Of a stretch of DNA of 64,000 bases, positions 7,062 to 15,971 are shown piece by piece (position 1 is the stretch's first letter; the number at the start of each line of letters is the position of its first letter). Origin of the DNA: Planctomycetales bacterium (GTDB lineage: Bacteria; Planctomycetota; Planctomycetia; Isosphaerales; Isosphaeraceae); NCBI GenBank assembly GCA_027452145.1, contig DAIDHB010000304.1, positions 54,538 through 118,537 of the forward strand. The letters run 5' to 3'. The notes under the pieces are model-generated. The model was not told where the DNA came from. It saw nothing but the letters and a program-made list of their open reading frames with translations, and ran no database searches. The translations under genes were made by a program, and so were the position numbers.

Positions 7062-9200
7062 ATGACTCTCGTCTCACCACCCCATGTGCCTGAGCGGACG
7101 ACGTCCGACGTCCAGGCGCTCAAGCTCCAGCGCCGCCAGACGCGCCGCCTCAAGCTGTTCGAGCCGGCGCTGGTGCGCATGGCCACGCTCCGGTCGTTCG
7201 CGATGCTCGACCCGCGCAACATGGCGCGGAACCCGGTCATGTTCCTGGTCGAGGTCGGCGGGGGGCTGACCACGATCATCGCGATCGGCTCGATCGCCTC
7301 GGGCGCGGCGGTCGGCCTGGTGGTCTACCAGGCGGCGCTGGCGCTGCTGCTCTGGCTCACCGTGCTCTTCGCCAACTTCGCCGAGGCGCTGGCCGAGGCC
7401 CGCGGCAAGGCGCAGGCGCAGAGCCTTCGCGCGACCCGACAGGACACGATGGCGCTCCGGCTGGAGCCCTCGGGCGACACCGTCGAGGTATCGTCCACCG
7501 AGCTGAAGACCGGGGATCGCGTGATCGTCGAGGCCGGCCAGATCATCCCGGCCGACGGCGAGATCGTCGAGGGGCTGGCGTCGGTCGACGAATCGGCGAT
7601 CACGGGCGAGAGCGCGCCGGTGATCCGCGAGGCCGGCGGCGACCGCTCGGGCGTCACCGGCGGCACGCGCGTCCTCTCCGACCGGATCGTCGTCGAGGTC
7701 ACCGCCGGCGCCGGCGAGAGCTTCCTCGACCGGATGATCGCGCTGGTCGAGGGCGCCAGCCGCCAGAAGACGCCCAACGAGATCGCGCTGACGATCATCC
7801 TCGCCGCGTTCTCGATCATCTTCCTGATCGTCACGGCGACCCTGTATCCGATGGCCCTGTATTTCGGCATCGAGCTCGACATTCCCACGCTGATCGCGCT
7901 ACTGGTCTGCCTCATCCCGACGACCATCGGCGCGTTGCTCGCGGCGATCGGCATCGCCGGCATGGACCGCGCCCTCGCCGCCAACCTGATCGCCAAGAGC
8001 GGCAAGGCCGTCGAGGTGGCCGGCGACGTCGACACGCTGCTACTGGACAAGACCGGCACGATCACGCTGGGCAACCGCCGGGCCACGATGTTCGTCCCGA
8101 TGGGTGGCATCTCGGAGCGCGACCTCGCCCGGATGGCCGCGATCGCCTCGCTGGCCGACACCACGCCCGAGGGAAAGAGCATCGTCGAGCTGGCCCGCTC
8201 CGACTTCGGCCTCGAGCTGGTCGCGCCCGACGGCAGCCGGTTCATCGAGTTCACCGCCCAGACCCGCATGAGCGGCATCGACCTGCCGGATGGCACGCGC
8301 ATCCGCAAGGGCGCGCCCGACACCATGGCGAAGATGGCGATGTCGATGGGCGGCCGGGTCCCCGACGGCTACCAGGAGACCGTGGACTCGATCGCCTCGC
8401 GGGGCGCCACGCCACTCACCGTGACCTCGGGAGACGACGTCGTCGGCGTCATCAAGCTCGAGGACATCCTCAAGCCGGGCATCCGCGAGCGGTTCGCCCG
8501 CCTGCGCCAGATGGGCCTGCGCGTCGTGATGGTCACCGGCGACAACCCGCTGACCGCCCGCTCGATCGCCGAGGAGGCCGGCGTCGACGACTTCATCGCC
8601 CAGGCCACGCCCGAGGCCAAGCTCGCCTACATCCGCAGGGAGCAGACCGGCGGCAAGCTCGTCGCCATGATGGGCGACGGCACGAACGACGCCCCCGCGC
8701 TGGCCCAGGCGGATATCGGCGTCGCCATGAACTCCGGCACCCAGGCCGCCAAGGAGGCCGGCAACATGGTCGACCTCGACAGCGACCCGACCAAGCTCAT
8801 CGAGGTCGTCGAGATCGGCAAGCAGCTCCTCATGACCCGGGGCGCGCTGACGACGTTCTCGATCGCCAACGACCTGGCCAAGTACTTCGCCGTGATTCCG
8901 GCGATGTTCGTCGGGTTCAAGGCGCTCGAATCCCTCCGCGCCATCGACCTGATGGGACTGGCGTCGGCCGGCGGCCCGCAGTCGGCGATCCTGTCGGCGG
9001 TGATCTTCAACGCGATCATCATCCCGCTGCTGATCCCCATCGCGCTTCGGGGCGTGACCTACCGGCCGGTGGGCGCCAGCGCGCTATTGCGCCGCAACCT
9101 GCTGTTCTACGGCCTCGGCGGTGTGATCGCGCCGTTCATCGGCATCAAGCTCATCGACATGGCGATCGATCCCCTGCTCTGGCTGGTCGGAATCCAGTGA
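7062..9200 (+). CDS. kdpB: KdpB, P-type ATPase catalytic subunit
   Basis: 712 aa, slightly longer than the usual 680-700. It hydrolyses ATP to drive K+ uptake. The actuator motif TGES is at residues 181-184 (DESAITGESAPV), the phosphorylation motif DKTGT starts at D329, and the hinge motif MMGDGTNDAP is near 536-545. Membrane helices lie N-terminally (about 60-115), after the actuator domain (about 240-310) and at the C-terminus. The N-terminus carries an extra basic stretch (LQRRQTRRLKLFE) before the KdpB core. All catalytic motifs are intact. Confidence 0.97.
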   Translation: MTLVSPPHVPERTTSDVQALKLQRRQTRRLKLFEPALVRMATLRSFAMLDPRNMARNPVMFLVEVGGGLTTIIAIGSIASGAAVGLVVYQAALALLLWLTVLFANFAEALAEARGKAQAQSLRATRQDTMALRLEPSGDTVEVSSTELKTGDRVIVEAGQIIPADGEIVEGLASVDESAITGESAPVIREAGGDRSGVTGGTRVLSDRIVVEVTAGAGESFLDRMIALVEGASRQKTPNEIALTIILAAFSIIFLIVTATLYPMALYFGIELDIPTLIALLVCLIPTTIGALLAAIGIAGMDRALAANLIAKSGKAVEVAGDVDTLLLDKTGTITLGNRRATMFVPMGGISERDLARMAAIASLADTTPEGKSIVELARSDFGLELVAPDGSRFIEFTAQTRMSGIDLPDGTRIRKGAPDTMAKMAMSMGGRVPDGYQETVDSIASRGATPLTVTSGDDVVGVIKLEDILKPGIRERFARLRQMGLRVVMVTGDNPLTARSIAEEAGVDDFIAQATPEAKLAYIRREQTGGKLVAMMGDGTNDAPALAQADIGVAMNSGTQAAKEAGNMVDLDSDPTKLIEVVEIGKQLLMTRGALTTFSIANDLAKYFAVIPAMFVGFKALESLRAIDLMGLASAGGPQSAILSAVIFNAIIIPLLIPIALRGVTYRPVGASALLRRNLLFYGLGGVIAPFIGIKLIDMAIDPLLWLVGIQ

Positions 9201-9221
9201 TCGAACGCCGGCATCAAGTAG

Positions 9222-9241
9222 GTCGGGCATTCTTGCCCGAC
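9222..9241. repeat. Perfect 8-bp hairpin between kdpB and kdpC
   Basis: GTCGGGCA and TGCCCGAC flank a TTCT tetraloop in the 94-bp kdpB-kdpC gap. There is no T-run, so it is not an intrinsic terminator. It could stabilise or process the kdpB end of the transcript, or be a short dispersed palindrome; other palindromes in this window use similar GTCGGNCA words (21002-21060). Confidence 0.7.
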
Positions 9242-9294
9242 GTCCGCGGCTCATCGGCCCGGAAATCCCGATCGAACAAGGAGAACCCCGTCCC

Positions 9295-9864
9295 ATGCTC
9301 CGCGAATTGACCGTTGCCCTGAGGGCCTGCGTGGCGACCTTCATCGTCTGCGCGGTGGTCTACCCGGCCGTCGTGTGGGGGGCCGCGCAGTTGCTGTTCC
9401 CGCGCCAGGCGGAGGGGAGCCTCATCTACCGCGACGATCGCTCGGTGGTCGGCTCCGAGCTGATCGCCCAGAAGTTCGAGTCGGACCGGTACTTCCACCC
9501 GCGTCCCTCGGCCGCCGACTACAAGGCCGACGCGGCCTCGGGGTCGAACCTGGGGCCGCATCATCCCGACCTCGCGAAGGCGGTCGCCGAGCGCGCCGGG
9601 GCGCTGAAGGCGACCCCCGAGCACCCCGCGCCGGTGGACCTGGTCACGGCCTCGGGTTCGGGGCTGGATCCGGATATCAGCCCCGAGGCCGCCGAGTACC
9701 AGGCGCCGCGGGTCGCGCGGACGAGGGGGATCCCCGTCGAGCGGGTCCGGGCCCTGATCGCACGCTCGACCGTCCACTCCGGCGCGCTCCTCGGCGCGCC
9801 GCCGCGGGTCAACGTCCTGCTGCTCAACCTGGCCCTCGACCGCGAAAGCGGCCCCGCACGATAA
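9295..9864 (+). CDS. kdpC: KdpC, Kdp ATPase accessory subunit
   Basis: 189 aa, typical for KdpC. One N-terminal membrane helix (about residues 8-33, ending VVYPAVVWGAAQLLFP) precedes the periplasmic domain with GSLIYRD, GSELIAQKF, YFHPRPSAADY and the C-terminal ASGSGLDPDISPEAAEYQ. The second half includes RVRALIARSTV. KdpC stabilises KdpB and promotes ATP binding. The stop codon overlaps an ATG of the next frame (TAATG), linking it to the KdpD-like gene. Confidence 0.96.
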   Translation: MLRELTVALRACVATFIVCAVVYPAVVWGAAQLLFPRQAEGSLIYRDDRSVVGSELIAQKFESDRYFHPRPSAADYKADAASGSNLGPHHPDLAKAVAERAGALKATPEHPAPVDLVTASGSGLDPDISPEAAEYQAPRVARTRGIPVERVRALIARSTVHSGALLGAPPRVNVLLLNLALDRESGPAR

Positions 9865-9890
9865 TGACGAGAGCGAGGGAGGATCCGCCG

Positions 9891-11024
9891 ATGCCCGCGA
9901 CCGAGCTCCACCGACCGACACCCGAGCAGTTCCTCAACCTGATCCGCCGCCAGACGCGGGGCCGGCTGAAGGTCTACCTGGGCTCGGCGGCGGGCGTGGG
10001 CAAGACGTATGCGATGCTGCGCGAGGGGCACCGGCTCAAGTCGCAGGGCGTGGACGTCGTCGTCGGCCTGGTCGAGACCCACGGCCGCGCCGAGACCCAG
10101 CAGCAGGTTGCCGACCTTGAGATTATCCCGCCCCGCGTCATCGAGTACCGCGGCGTGACGCTCCGCGAGATGGACCTCGACGCGATCCTCGCGCGCCGGC
10201 CCACCGTCTGCCTGGTCGACGAGCTCGCCCACACCAACGCGCCGGGCAGCCGGCATCCCAAGCGCTATCAGGACATCGAGGACCTGCTCCACGCCGGGAT
10301 CCACGTGATTACCACGGTGAATGTCCAGCACCTCGAGAGCCTCTACGACGAGATCGAGCGGGCCACGAACGTCCGCGTCAAGGAACGCTTCCCCGACCGC
10401 GTCCTCGCCGAGGCCGACCAGATTGTCAATGTCGACGTCTCGGTCGAGGACCTGATCGAGCGGCTCAACACGGGCAAGATCTACCCGTCCGAGCGCATCG
10501 GCGCGGCGCTCGAGAGTTTCTTCACCCCGTCCAACCTGACGAGGCTGCGCGAGATCACGCTCACCGAGATCGCCCACCTGATCGACCGGCGCAACCGGCG
10601 CGCCGAGGCCGACCAGTACCCGCTCTCGGCGACCGACCGCGTGATGGTCGGCCTCTCCAGCCGCAGCCCCAATGCCTCTGGTCTCCTGCGCAAGACCGCG
10701 AGGATCGCCGACCGCCTCAATGCCCCGTGGTACGCCGTCTATATCCAGATTCCGGCCGAGGACGTCACCCGGATCGACGCGGCGACCCAGCGGATGATCG
10801 CCAACCAGCTCGAGCTGGCCCAGCAGCTCGGCGGCATCCAGATGACCTTCCGGGGCTCGGACGTGGCCAGCACGATCCTGGCGTTTGCCCGCGAATACGC
10901 GATCAAGGTGATCGTGGTGGGCAAGAGCCGCCAGCCCTGGTACCGCCGGCTCTGGGGCCGATCGATCCTCGAGCGCCTCGAGCGCGACAGCGAGGGAATC
11001 GATATCCTGATCGCCGACGTCTAG
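9891..11024 (+). CDS. Truncated KdpD: sensory N-domain plus Usp domain, no kinase
   Basis: 377 aa against about 900 for full KdpD. The N-terminal KdpD domain has Walker A GSAAGVGKT (residues 31-39), LVDELAHTNAPGSRHPKRYQD and VQHLESLYDEI. A universal-stress-protein-like domain follows (about 250-377), ending IKVIVVGKSRQPWYRRLWGRSILERL. The four membrane helices, HisKA and HATPase domains of KdpD are missing, and the stop is clean. The ATG at 9891 has a GGGAGG ribosome site about 9 bp upstream; an ATG at 9864 overlapping the kdpC stop would add nine residues. It is probably a soluble potassium/osmolarity or nucleotide sensor working with the separately encoded kinase (inference). Stand-alone KdpD N-domains are known in other bacteria. 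Confidence 0.9.
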   Translation: MPATELHRPTPEQFLNLIRRQTRGRLKVYLGSAAGVGKTYAMLREGHRLKSQGVDVVVGLVETHGRAETQQQVADLEIIPPRVIEYRGVTLREMDLDAILARRPTVCLVDELAHTNAPGSRHPKRYQDIEDLLHAGIHVITTVNVQHLESLYDEIERATNVRVKERFPDRVLAEADQIVNVDVSVEDLIERLNTGKIYPSERIGAALESFFTPSNLTRLREITLTEIAHLIDRRNRRAEADQYPLSATDRVMVGLSSRSPNASGLLRKTARIADRLNAPWYAVYIQIPAEDVTRIDAATQRMIANQLELAQQLGGIQMTFRGSDVASTILAFAREYAIKVIVVGKSRQPWYRRLWGRSILERLERDSEGIDILIADV

Positions 11025-11096
11025 AATAACCTCGGCGACGCTCGCGCCGGATGCGACAATCGGACCGGGGGCGTCTCGTCTCACGAGGTCAGGACC

Positions 11097-11567
11097 ATGA
11101 AGAAAGCCACATTCGGTGCCGGTTGTTTCTGGGGCGTCGAGGCGGCCTTTCGGCGCATTCCGGGGGTCGTGGATGCGGCCGTCGGCTACGCGGGCGGCCA
11201 TACCGAGAACCCCACCTACAAGGAAGTCTGCACCGACCAGACCGGCCACGCCGAGGTCGTCCAGGTCGAGTACGACCCGTCGAAGGTCAGTTACTCCCAG
11301 CTCCTCGACGTGTTCTGGAACGCGCACGACCCCACGCAGGTCAACCGCCAGGGGCCCGATTACGGCAGCCAGTACCGCACCGTGATCTTCTATCACGACG
11401 ACGAGCAGAAGGCCGAGGCGGAGGCGTCGAAGCGGGCCCTCGGCGAGAGCCGCCGCTTCTCTCGCTCGATCGCCACCCAGATCGTCCCGGCCGCGCCCTT
11501 CTACCGCGCCGAGGAATACCACCAGCGCTACCTCGAGAAGCGCGGAATGGGAAGCTGCCACTTCTGA
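11097..11567 (+). CDS. msrA: Peptide methionine sulfoxide reductase MsrA
   Basis: 156 aa, a compact MsrA. The enzyme reduces methionine-S-sulfoxide in proteins with thioredoxin. The active-site motif GAGCFWGVEAAF places the catalytic Cys at residue 10. Other family signatures: VVDAAVGYAGG, YKEVCTDQTGHAEVVQVEYDP, the WNAHDPTQVNRQGPDYGSQY block and EEYHQRYLEK. It ends CHF, so a second Cys near the C-terminus may serve in resolving. It starts 72 bp after the KdpD-like gene and converges with the S46 peptidase gene. Confidence 0.97.
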   Translation: MKKATFGAGCFWGVEAAFRRIPGVVDAAVGYAGGHTENPTYKEVCTDQTGHAEVVQVEYDPSKVSYSQLLDVFWNAHDPTQVNRQGPDYGSQYRTVIFYHDDEQKAEAEASKRALGESRRFSRSIATQIVPAAPFYRAEEYHQRYLEKRGMGSCHF

Positions 11568-11659
11568 ATATCAGCCGCATCCCGACCGTGGGGCCGCCGA
11601 GGAGCCGGTCGGGTCGTTGGCCCCGTCCGGTCCCGGCGACGCCCAATCGAAACGACTCC

Positions 11660-13765
11660 TCAGTTCGCCCTGTGCCCACTCAGCTCGGCGACCAGGCGGT
11701 CGGCCTGGTAGACGGAGCGCAGGGCCTCGAGGATGCCGCGCGAGTCGACGGCCACCGCGCGGGCCTGCCGCTCGTCGTAGCCGAAATCCAGCACCAGCGA
11801 CTGGATGTTGCCGTCGAAGATCAGGCCGACGAGCCGGTTCTGGCGATCCACGACCGGGCTGCCCGAGTTGCCGCCGATGATGTCGGCGGTCGAGACGAAG
11901 TTGAACGGCGTCTCCAGGTTCAGCCGGCCGGCCTCCTTCGCCTTTATCCAGCTCGCCGGCAGCTCATAAGGCGGCTTGTTGCCGTGCGCGGCGGCGTGTT
12001 CGAAGGTGCCGCCGATCGTGGTGTACGGCGGGATCCTCTTGCCGTCAGCCTCGTAGCCCTTGACCACGCCGAAGGCCAGCCGGAGCGTGAAGGTCGCGTC
12101 CGGGTAGACGGCGTCTCCCTTGGCCTCGAACAACGCCTTTGCGATGATCGCGTAGTTCGCCGACTCGACCCCTTCGATCTGGTCCTCCTGGACCTTGCGC
12201 AGGGCACGGGCCTCGGGGTCCACCGCCAGTGCCAGCTTGATCATCGAGTCGTCGGATTCGGTGATCGCCTTCATGCCGCCGGCGGCGATCTTGCGCCGGA
12301 CCTCGACATCGGCGAGCCGGCTGCCGTGGACCAGCTCGCGCGCGGCCTCGGCGGGCGTCCGGCCGTGCAGTACGCGCTCGACCAGCGGGTCGCTGGGCAT
12401 GGCGGCCTTCCACTCGGCCAGCGAGTGGGCCAGCTTCGATTCCTCGAAATCCGGGTAGATCGGCGCCGGCGAATACAGCTCCAGCTCGAGCGACTTCAGG
12501 CCCGACTCGCGGTATTCCCTCAGCCGCTGCTCGTTGGGCTTGCCGTTCTCCTCGGCCAGGCGGACGAGCGTCCTCGCGATCGAGAACAACGTCGAGTCGA
12601 AGGCCCAGCCGCGCTCGAGGAACGACCAGGGTTTCATGATCCGCTCGGCGGTCTTCTGCGCCTCGGCGATCCGGTCCCAGGCCGCCAGGCGCTTCTCGCC
12701 CTCCTTGCCGGCCTGGCGGAGCCCGGCGCGGAGCTCGGCCTCGGCGGCCGCCTTGCGCTTCATGAACTCGTCGTCGCGCAGCCCCTCCAGGCCGCCGACC
12801 CGCGCCTTGCGGCTGTTCTGGATGCTGAAAAGATCCTCGCGCGATTGCCGCTCGGCCTCGGCGCCGGCCTTCGCATAACCCAGCAGGTGGCCCTCGCGCT
12901 TCTTCAGAACGTCGAGCAAAAACGGCATCCTCGCGTCGCGCAGGTGCTCCAGGCTGGCGACCGTGTTGAGCCGGTCCGTCCGGCCCGGATGGCCGGCCAC
13001 GAACACCAGGTCGCCCTCCTTCGTGCCGGCGGGGCTCCACTCGAGATAATGCTCGACCTTCGCCGGCTTGCCGTCCTCATAAGCGCGGAAGAAGCAGATA
13101 TCCAGGTCGTACCGCGGGTATTCGAAGTTATCCGGGTCGCCGCCGAAGAACGCGATGTCGAACTCCGGGGCGAAGACCAGCCGGACGTCGGTGTACTTCT
13201 TGTACGAGTACAGGTGATATTGCCCCCCCTGGTAGAGTGTGACGACGTCGTTCCGCAGGCCGTTGCGGTCGGTCGCCTCCTTCTCGATCCGCGCCATGGC
13301 CTGGCGGCGGACCTCGGCGGCCTTCCCGTCGTCCATCTCGGGTTTGACATCGAGGTTGACCTGCTCGGTGACGTCCTGGATCCCCACCAGGACGTTCAGC
13401 TCCAGGTCCGGGGCCTTCACCTCCTCGGCCGGGGACTTCGCGAAGAAGCCGTCGTGGTGGTAGTTCTTCGCGGCGGTGCTCAGCTTCGACAGGGTATCGG
13501 CGCCGACGTGGTGATTCGTCAGGATCAGGCCGTCGGGCGAGACGAACGAGCCCGAGCCGCCGTTGTTGAACCGGACGGCCGAGGACCGCAGGTGGTCGGC
13601 CCAGCCGGGCGGGGGGACGAATCCATACCGCTCCTTCAGCCGGGCGAGCGGCAAGTTGTTGAAGACCCACATCCCCTCGTCGCCGTGGGTCATCGGCACC
13701 GCGGCCAGGATCGCCAGACCGATCGGGATCAACAGCATCACCTGCGGCAGGGGGAACTTCATCAT
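11660..13765 (-). CDS. S46 family serine peptidase (DPP7/DPP11-like), exported
   Basis: 701 aa, the usual length for S46 dipeptidyl-peptidases. An N-terminal signal peptide (about residues 1-28; KFPLPQVMLLIPIGLAILAA) precedes DEGMWVFNNLP, typical of mature S46 enzymes. The chymotrypsin-like half shows LILTNHHVG (catalytic His at 85/86), and the C-terminal half shows GGNSGSPVVD with nucleophile Ser634. S46 enzymes remove dipeptides from oligopeptide N-termini in the periplasm. Two adjacent ATGs occur; AGGAGA lies about 8 bp upstream of the first. The gene converges with msrA and has no obvious operon partner. Confidence 0.93.
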   Translation of the reverse strand: MMKFPLPQVMLLIPIGLAILAAVPMTHGDEGMWVFNNLPLARLKERYGFVPPPGWADHLRSSAVRFNNGGSGSFVSPDGLILTNHHVGADTLSKLSTAAKNYHHDGFFAKSPAEEVKAPDLELNVLVGIQDVTEQVNLDVKPEMDDGKAAEVRRQAMARIEKEATDRNGLRNDVVTLYQGGQYHLYSYKKYTDVRLVFAPEFDIAFFGGDPDNFEYPRYDLDICFFRAYEDGKPAKVEHYLEWSPAGTKEGDLVFVAGHPGRTDRLNTVASLEHLRDARMPFLLDVLKKREGHLLGYAKAGAEAERQSREDLFSIQNSRKARVGGLEGLRDDEFMKRKAAAEAELRAGLRQAGKEGEKRLAAWDRIAEAQKTAERIMKPWSFLERGWAFDSTLFSIARTLVRLAEENGKPNEQRLREYRESGLKSLELELYSPAPIYPDFEESKLAHSLAEWKAAMPSDPLVERVLHGRTPAEAARELVHGSRLADVEVRRKIAAGGMKAITESDDSMIKLALAVDPEARALRKVQEDQIEGVESANYAIIAKALFEAKGDAVYPDATFTLRLAFGVVKGYEADGKRIPPYTTIGGTFEHAAAHGNKPPYELPASWIKAKEAGRLNLETPFNFVSTADIIGGNSGSPVVDRQNRLVGLIFDGNIQSLVLDFGYDERQARAVAVDSRGILEALRSVYQADRLVAELSGHRAN

Positions 13766-13821
13766 CGCCTTCTCCTGGAGACATGGACCGGCCGGCCAAC
13801 CCGGCGCGGGACACCTGGGGC

Positions 13822-13879
13822 GCTGACAGATTCGGGACAGGCCCCTCGAAGACCCGGAGTCCGTCCCCATTTTGTCAGG
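13822..13879. repeat. Degenerate inverted repeat with TTTTGTCAGG end
   Basis: A left arm near 13822-13840 pairs imperfectly (about 14 of 19) with the right arm CCGTCCCCATTTTGTCAGG at 13861-13879. The same words recur in a better-preserved inverted repeat at 17843-17902. It lies in the divergent gap between the S46 peptidase and the TPR gene. Confidence 0.6.
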
Positions 13880-14024
13880 ACGTGTTAGCCTATGCCCGCG
13901 CCGCGGCCGTCGGCAAGACTCCCGATCCCGGACTGGCGTCTCGGCTTGCGCGGAAATTGCCCTTTCCGCCGCGGCCGTTTGCGGGTTTACTCGGCGCCCG
14001 GGCCCAGGAAAAAGGAGAAGTCCC

Positions 14025-15611
14025 ATGGCCGGGAACGCGCAAGGATGCGTCGCGGGTCGGGTGGCCGACGGCGGTACTCCGGAAGCAATGTCCTACCTGG
14101 CAACGACTTACTTCCAGCAGGGGACGGCACTGCTCTGCCGTGGCCAGTATCGCGAGGCCGAGAATTACCTCCGCCAGGTCCTCGCGATCTGGCCGGCGCA
14201 CTCCGGCGCCCTGAACAACCTGGGGACCGCGATCTGGCAGCAGGGCCGGGCCATCGAGGCCGAGGCCTACTATCGCCAGGCCCTGGAGGCGGCGCCGGAC
14301 GACTTCGGCACCCTGGCCAACCTGGGGAATTCGCTCTGGGAGCAGGCCCGGCCAGCCGAGGCGGTCGAACTGTACCGTCGGGCGCTCGAGCTGGAGTTCA
14401 ACTCGGCCGAGACCCAGATGAACCTGGGCGTGGCGCTGTCGGACCTCGGCGAGTTCGACGAGGCCGTCGAGTGGCTCCAGTCGTCGCTGAAGCTGAATCC
14501 CCACTCCCCGGAGGCCCTCGACAACATCGGGATGACGCTGGCTCGCCAGGGCAAGTGGGACGAGGCGATGACCTGGTACGAGCGGGCGCTGGCGATCCGC
14601 CCCGATTTCCCCGAGGCCCGTCGCAACCGCTCGTACGTCTGGCTGACGCACGGGGACTACGAGCGAGGCTGGCCCGAGCACGAGTGGCGCCTGGGCTGCC
14701 GGAACCACCGGATCCTGCCCGTGCCGCGCCCGCAGTGGCGGGGCGAGGACCTCCGGGGCCGCACGATCCTGCTGCACGCCGAGCAAGGCTACGGCGACGT
14801 GCTCCAGTTCATCCGGTTCGCCTGCGCCGTCAAGCGGCGCGGGCCTCGCCGGGTGATCGTGGCCTGCCCCGACACGCTGGTCCGGCTGGTGGCGCGGTGC
14901 CCGGGCGTCGACGCCGTCCAGGACTGGTACGCGCCCATCCCCGACTGCGACGTGCACGCCACCCTGATGAGCCTGCCCGCCATCCTGGGAACAACCCTGG
15001 CGTCGCTGCCCGGCGATTACCCCTACCTCTCCCCCGATCCGGCCACGGTCGACCGCTGGCGGCCGATCGTCGACCGCTGCTTCGAGTCGACCGCGGCCGA
15101 TGCGCCCTCGCCCTCGCCGGCGAACGGCCGCGTTTTGCGGATCGGCATCGCCTGGCAGGGGAATCCGCGGAACCGGATCGACCGCTGGCGGTCGTTCCCG
15201 CTGGGGCTGCTCGCCCCGATCGCCGACCTGCCCGGGGTGCGGCTCATCAGCCTCCAGAAGGGCCGGGGGACCGAGCAGGTCGCCGGCGCCGGCCGCCGGT
15301 TCCCAGTCGCCGTGCTCCCCGATGCCGGGGCCGGCGAGGAGGACCGCCGCGACTTCCTCGACACCGCCGCCATCATGAGCCTGGTGGACCTGGTCATCGC
15401 CCCCGAGTCGGCCGTCGCCCACCTGGCCGGCAGCCTGGGCGTCCGCGCCTGGGTCCCCCTGCCCGTCGTCACCGACTGGCGATGGTTGCTCGACCGCCAC
15501 GACAGCCCCTGGTATCCCTCCATGACCCTCTTCCGCCAGGATCCCTCCGCCGATTGGGAACCCGTGTTCCGACGCATGGCCGATCGGCTTCGCGCGGAAT
15601 TGTCCCGCTGA
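14025..15611 (+). CDS. TPR protein with glycosyltransferase-9-like C-terminal domain
   Basis: 528 aa. About five tetratricopeptide repeats span residues 25-205 (for example LNNLGTAIWQQGRAIEAEAY and LDNIGMTLARQGKWDEAMTW). The C-terminal half resembles GT9/heptosyltransferase folds: LLHAEQGYGDVLQFIRF, RIGIAWQGNPRN, a KGRG segment and VIAPESAVAHLAGSLG, with WRWLLDRHDSPWYPSM near the end. Such fusions are common in planctomycetes and Proteobacteria; the acceptor is unknown and the transferase may or may not be active. The ATG at 14025 is chosen because AAAGGAGAAG lies just upstream, although the frame stays open further 5'. Confidence 0.85.
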   Translation: MAGNAQGCVAGRVADGGTPEAMSYLATTYFQQGTALLCRGQYREAENYLRQVLAIWPAHSGALNNLGTAIWQQGRAIEAEAYYRQALEAAPDDFGTLANLGNSLWEQARPAEAVELYRRALELEFNSAETQMNLGVALSDLGEFDEAVEWLQSSLKLNPHSPEALDNIGMTLARQGKWDEAMTWYERALAIRPDFPEARRNRSYVWLTHGDYERGWPEHEWRLGCRNHRILPVPRPQWRGEDLRGRTILLHAEQGYGDVLQFIRFACAVKRRGPRRVIVACPDTLVRLVARCPGVDAVQDWYAPIPDCDVHATLMSLPAILGTTLASLPGDYPYLSPDPATVDRWRPIVDRCFESTAADAPSPSPANGRVLRIGIAWQGNPRNRIDRWRSFPLGLLAPIADLPGVRLISLQKGRGTEQVAGAGRRFPVAVLPDAGAGEEDRRDFLDTAAIMSLVDLVIAPESAVAHLAGSLGVRAWVPLPVVTDWRWLLDRHDSPWYPSMTLFRQDPSADWEPVFRRMADRLRAELSR

Positions 15612-15971
15612 GGTCGCTTCACGATCCCCTTCTGAAACGATCGCTGCCGAACGACAACACGCCGCCGACCGAGTGGGCCGATCCCGTCGCTCGCGACCCC
15701 GCGCTCGGGGAATCGCCGGCTCGCGGGCCGGAATGTCGGGTCATCCCGGTGATTTGTTGTCTTTTTTCAACATTCTGGCATTTCGATTGCAAGCTACCGA
15801 TGACGATAACTCCGAAATCGCTCGGATCGCCGATCTTTTTCATTTCACATCGCCGGTGTCGGGTCGTATATAGACCGGAGGGAGAGACAACCAGGGAAAA
15901 CGGATGTCTCGGCACGGCGATATGCCAGGCTCTTTAGTAAAGTTTCGTTCGCTGACCCAAGGGCGGCGGTG
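15612..15971. other. Intergenic stretch, locally AT-richer, no gene recognised
   Basis: The middle (about 15750-15850) is clearly richer in A/T than its surroundings, with a CTTTTTTCAACATT and a CTTTTTCATTTCAC segment, and a TATATA at about 15869-15874. It is the probable promoter region of the PEP-CTERM gene, but no -35/-10 pair with good spacing was found. Short frames here lack coding character. Confidence 0.5.

Noticed and set aside
11051..13888. A plus-strand open frame of more than 900 codons across msrA and the S46 gene
   Set aside because: It is the antisense shadow of the S46 peptidase; composition is not protein-like and no domain is seen.
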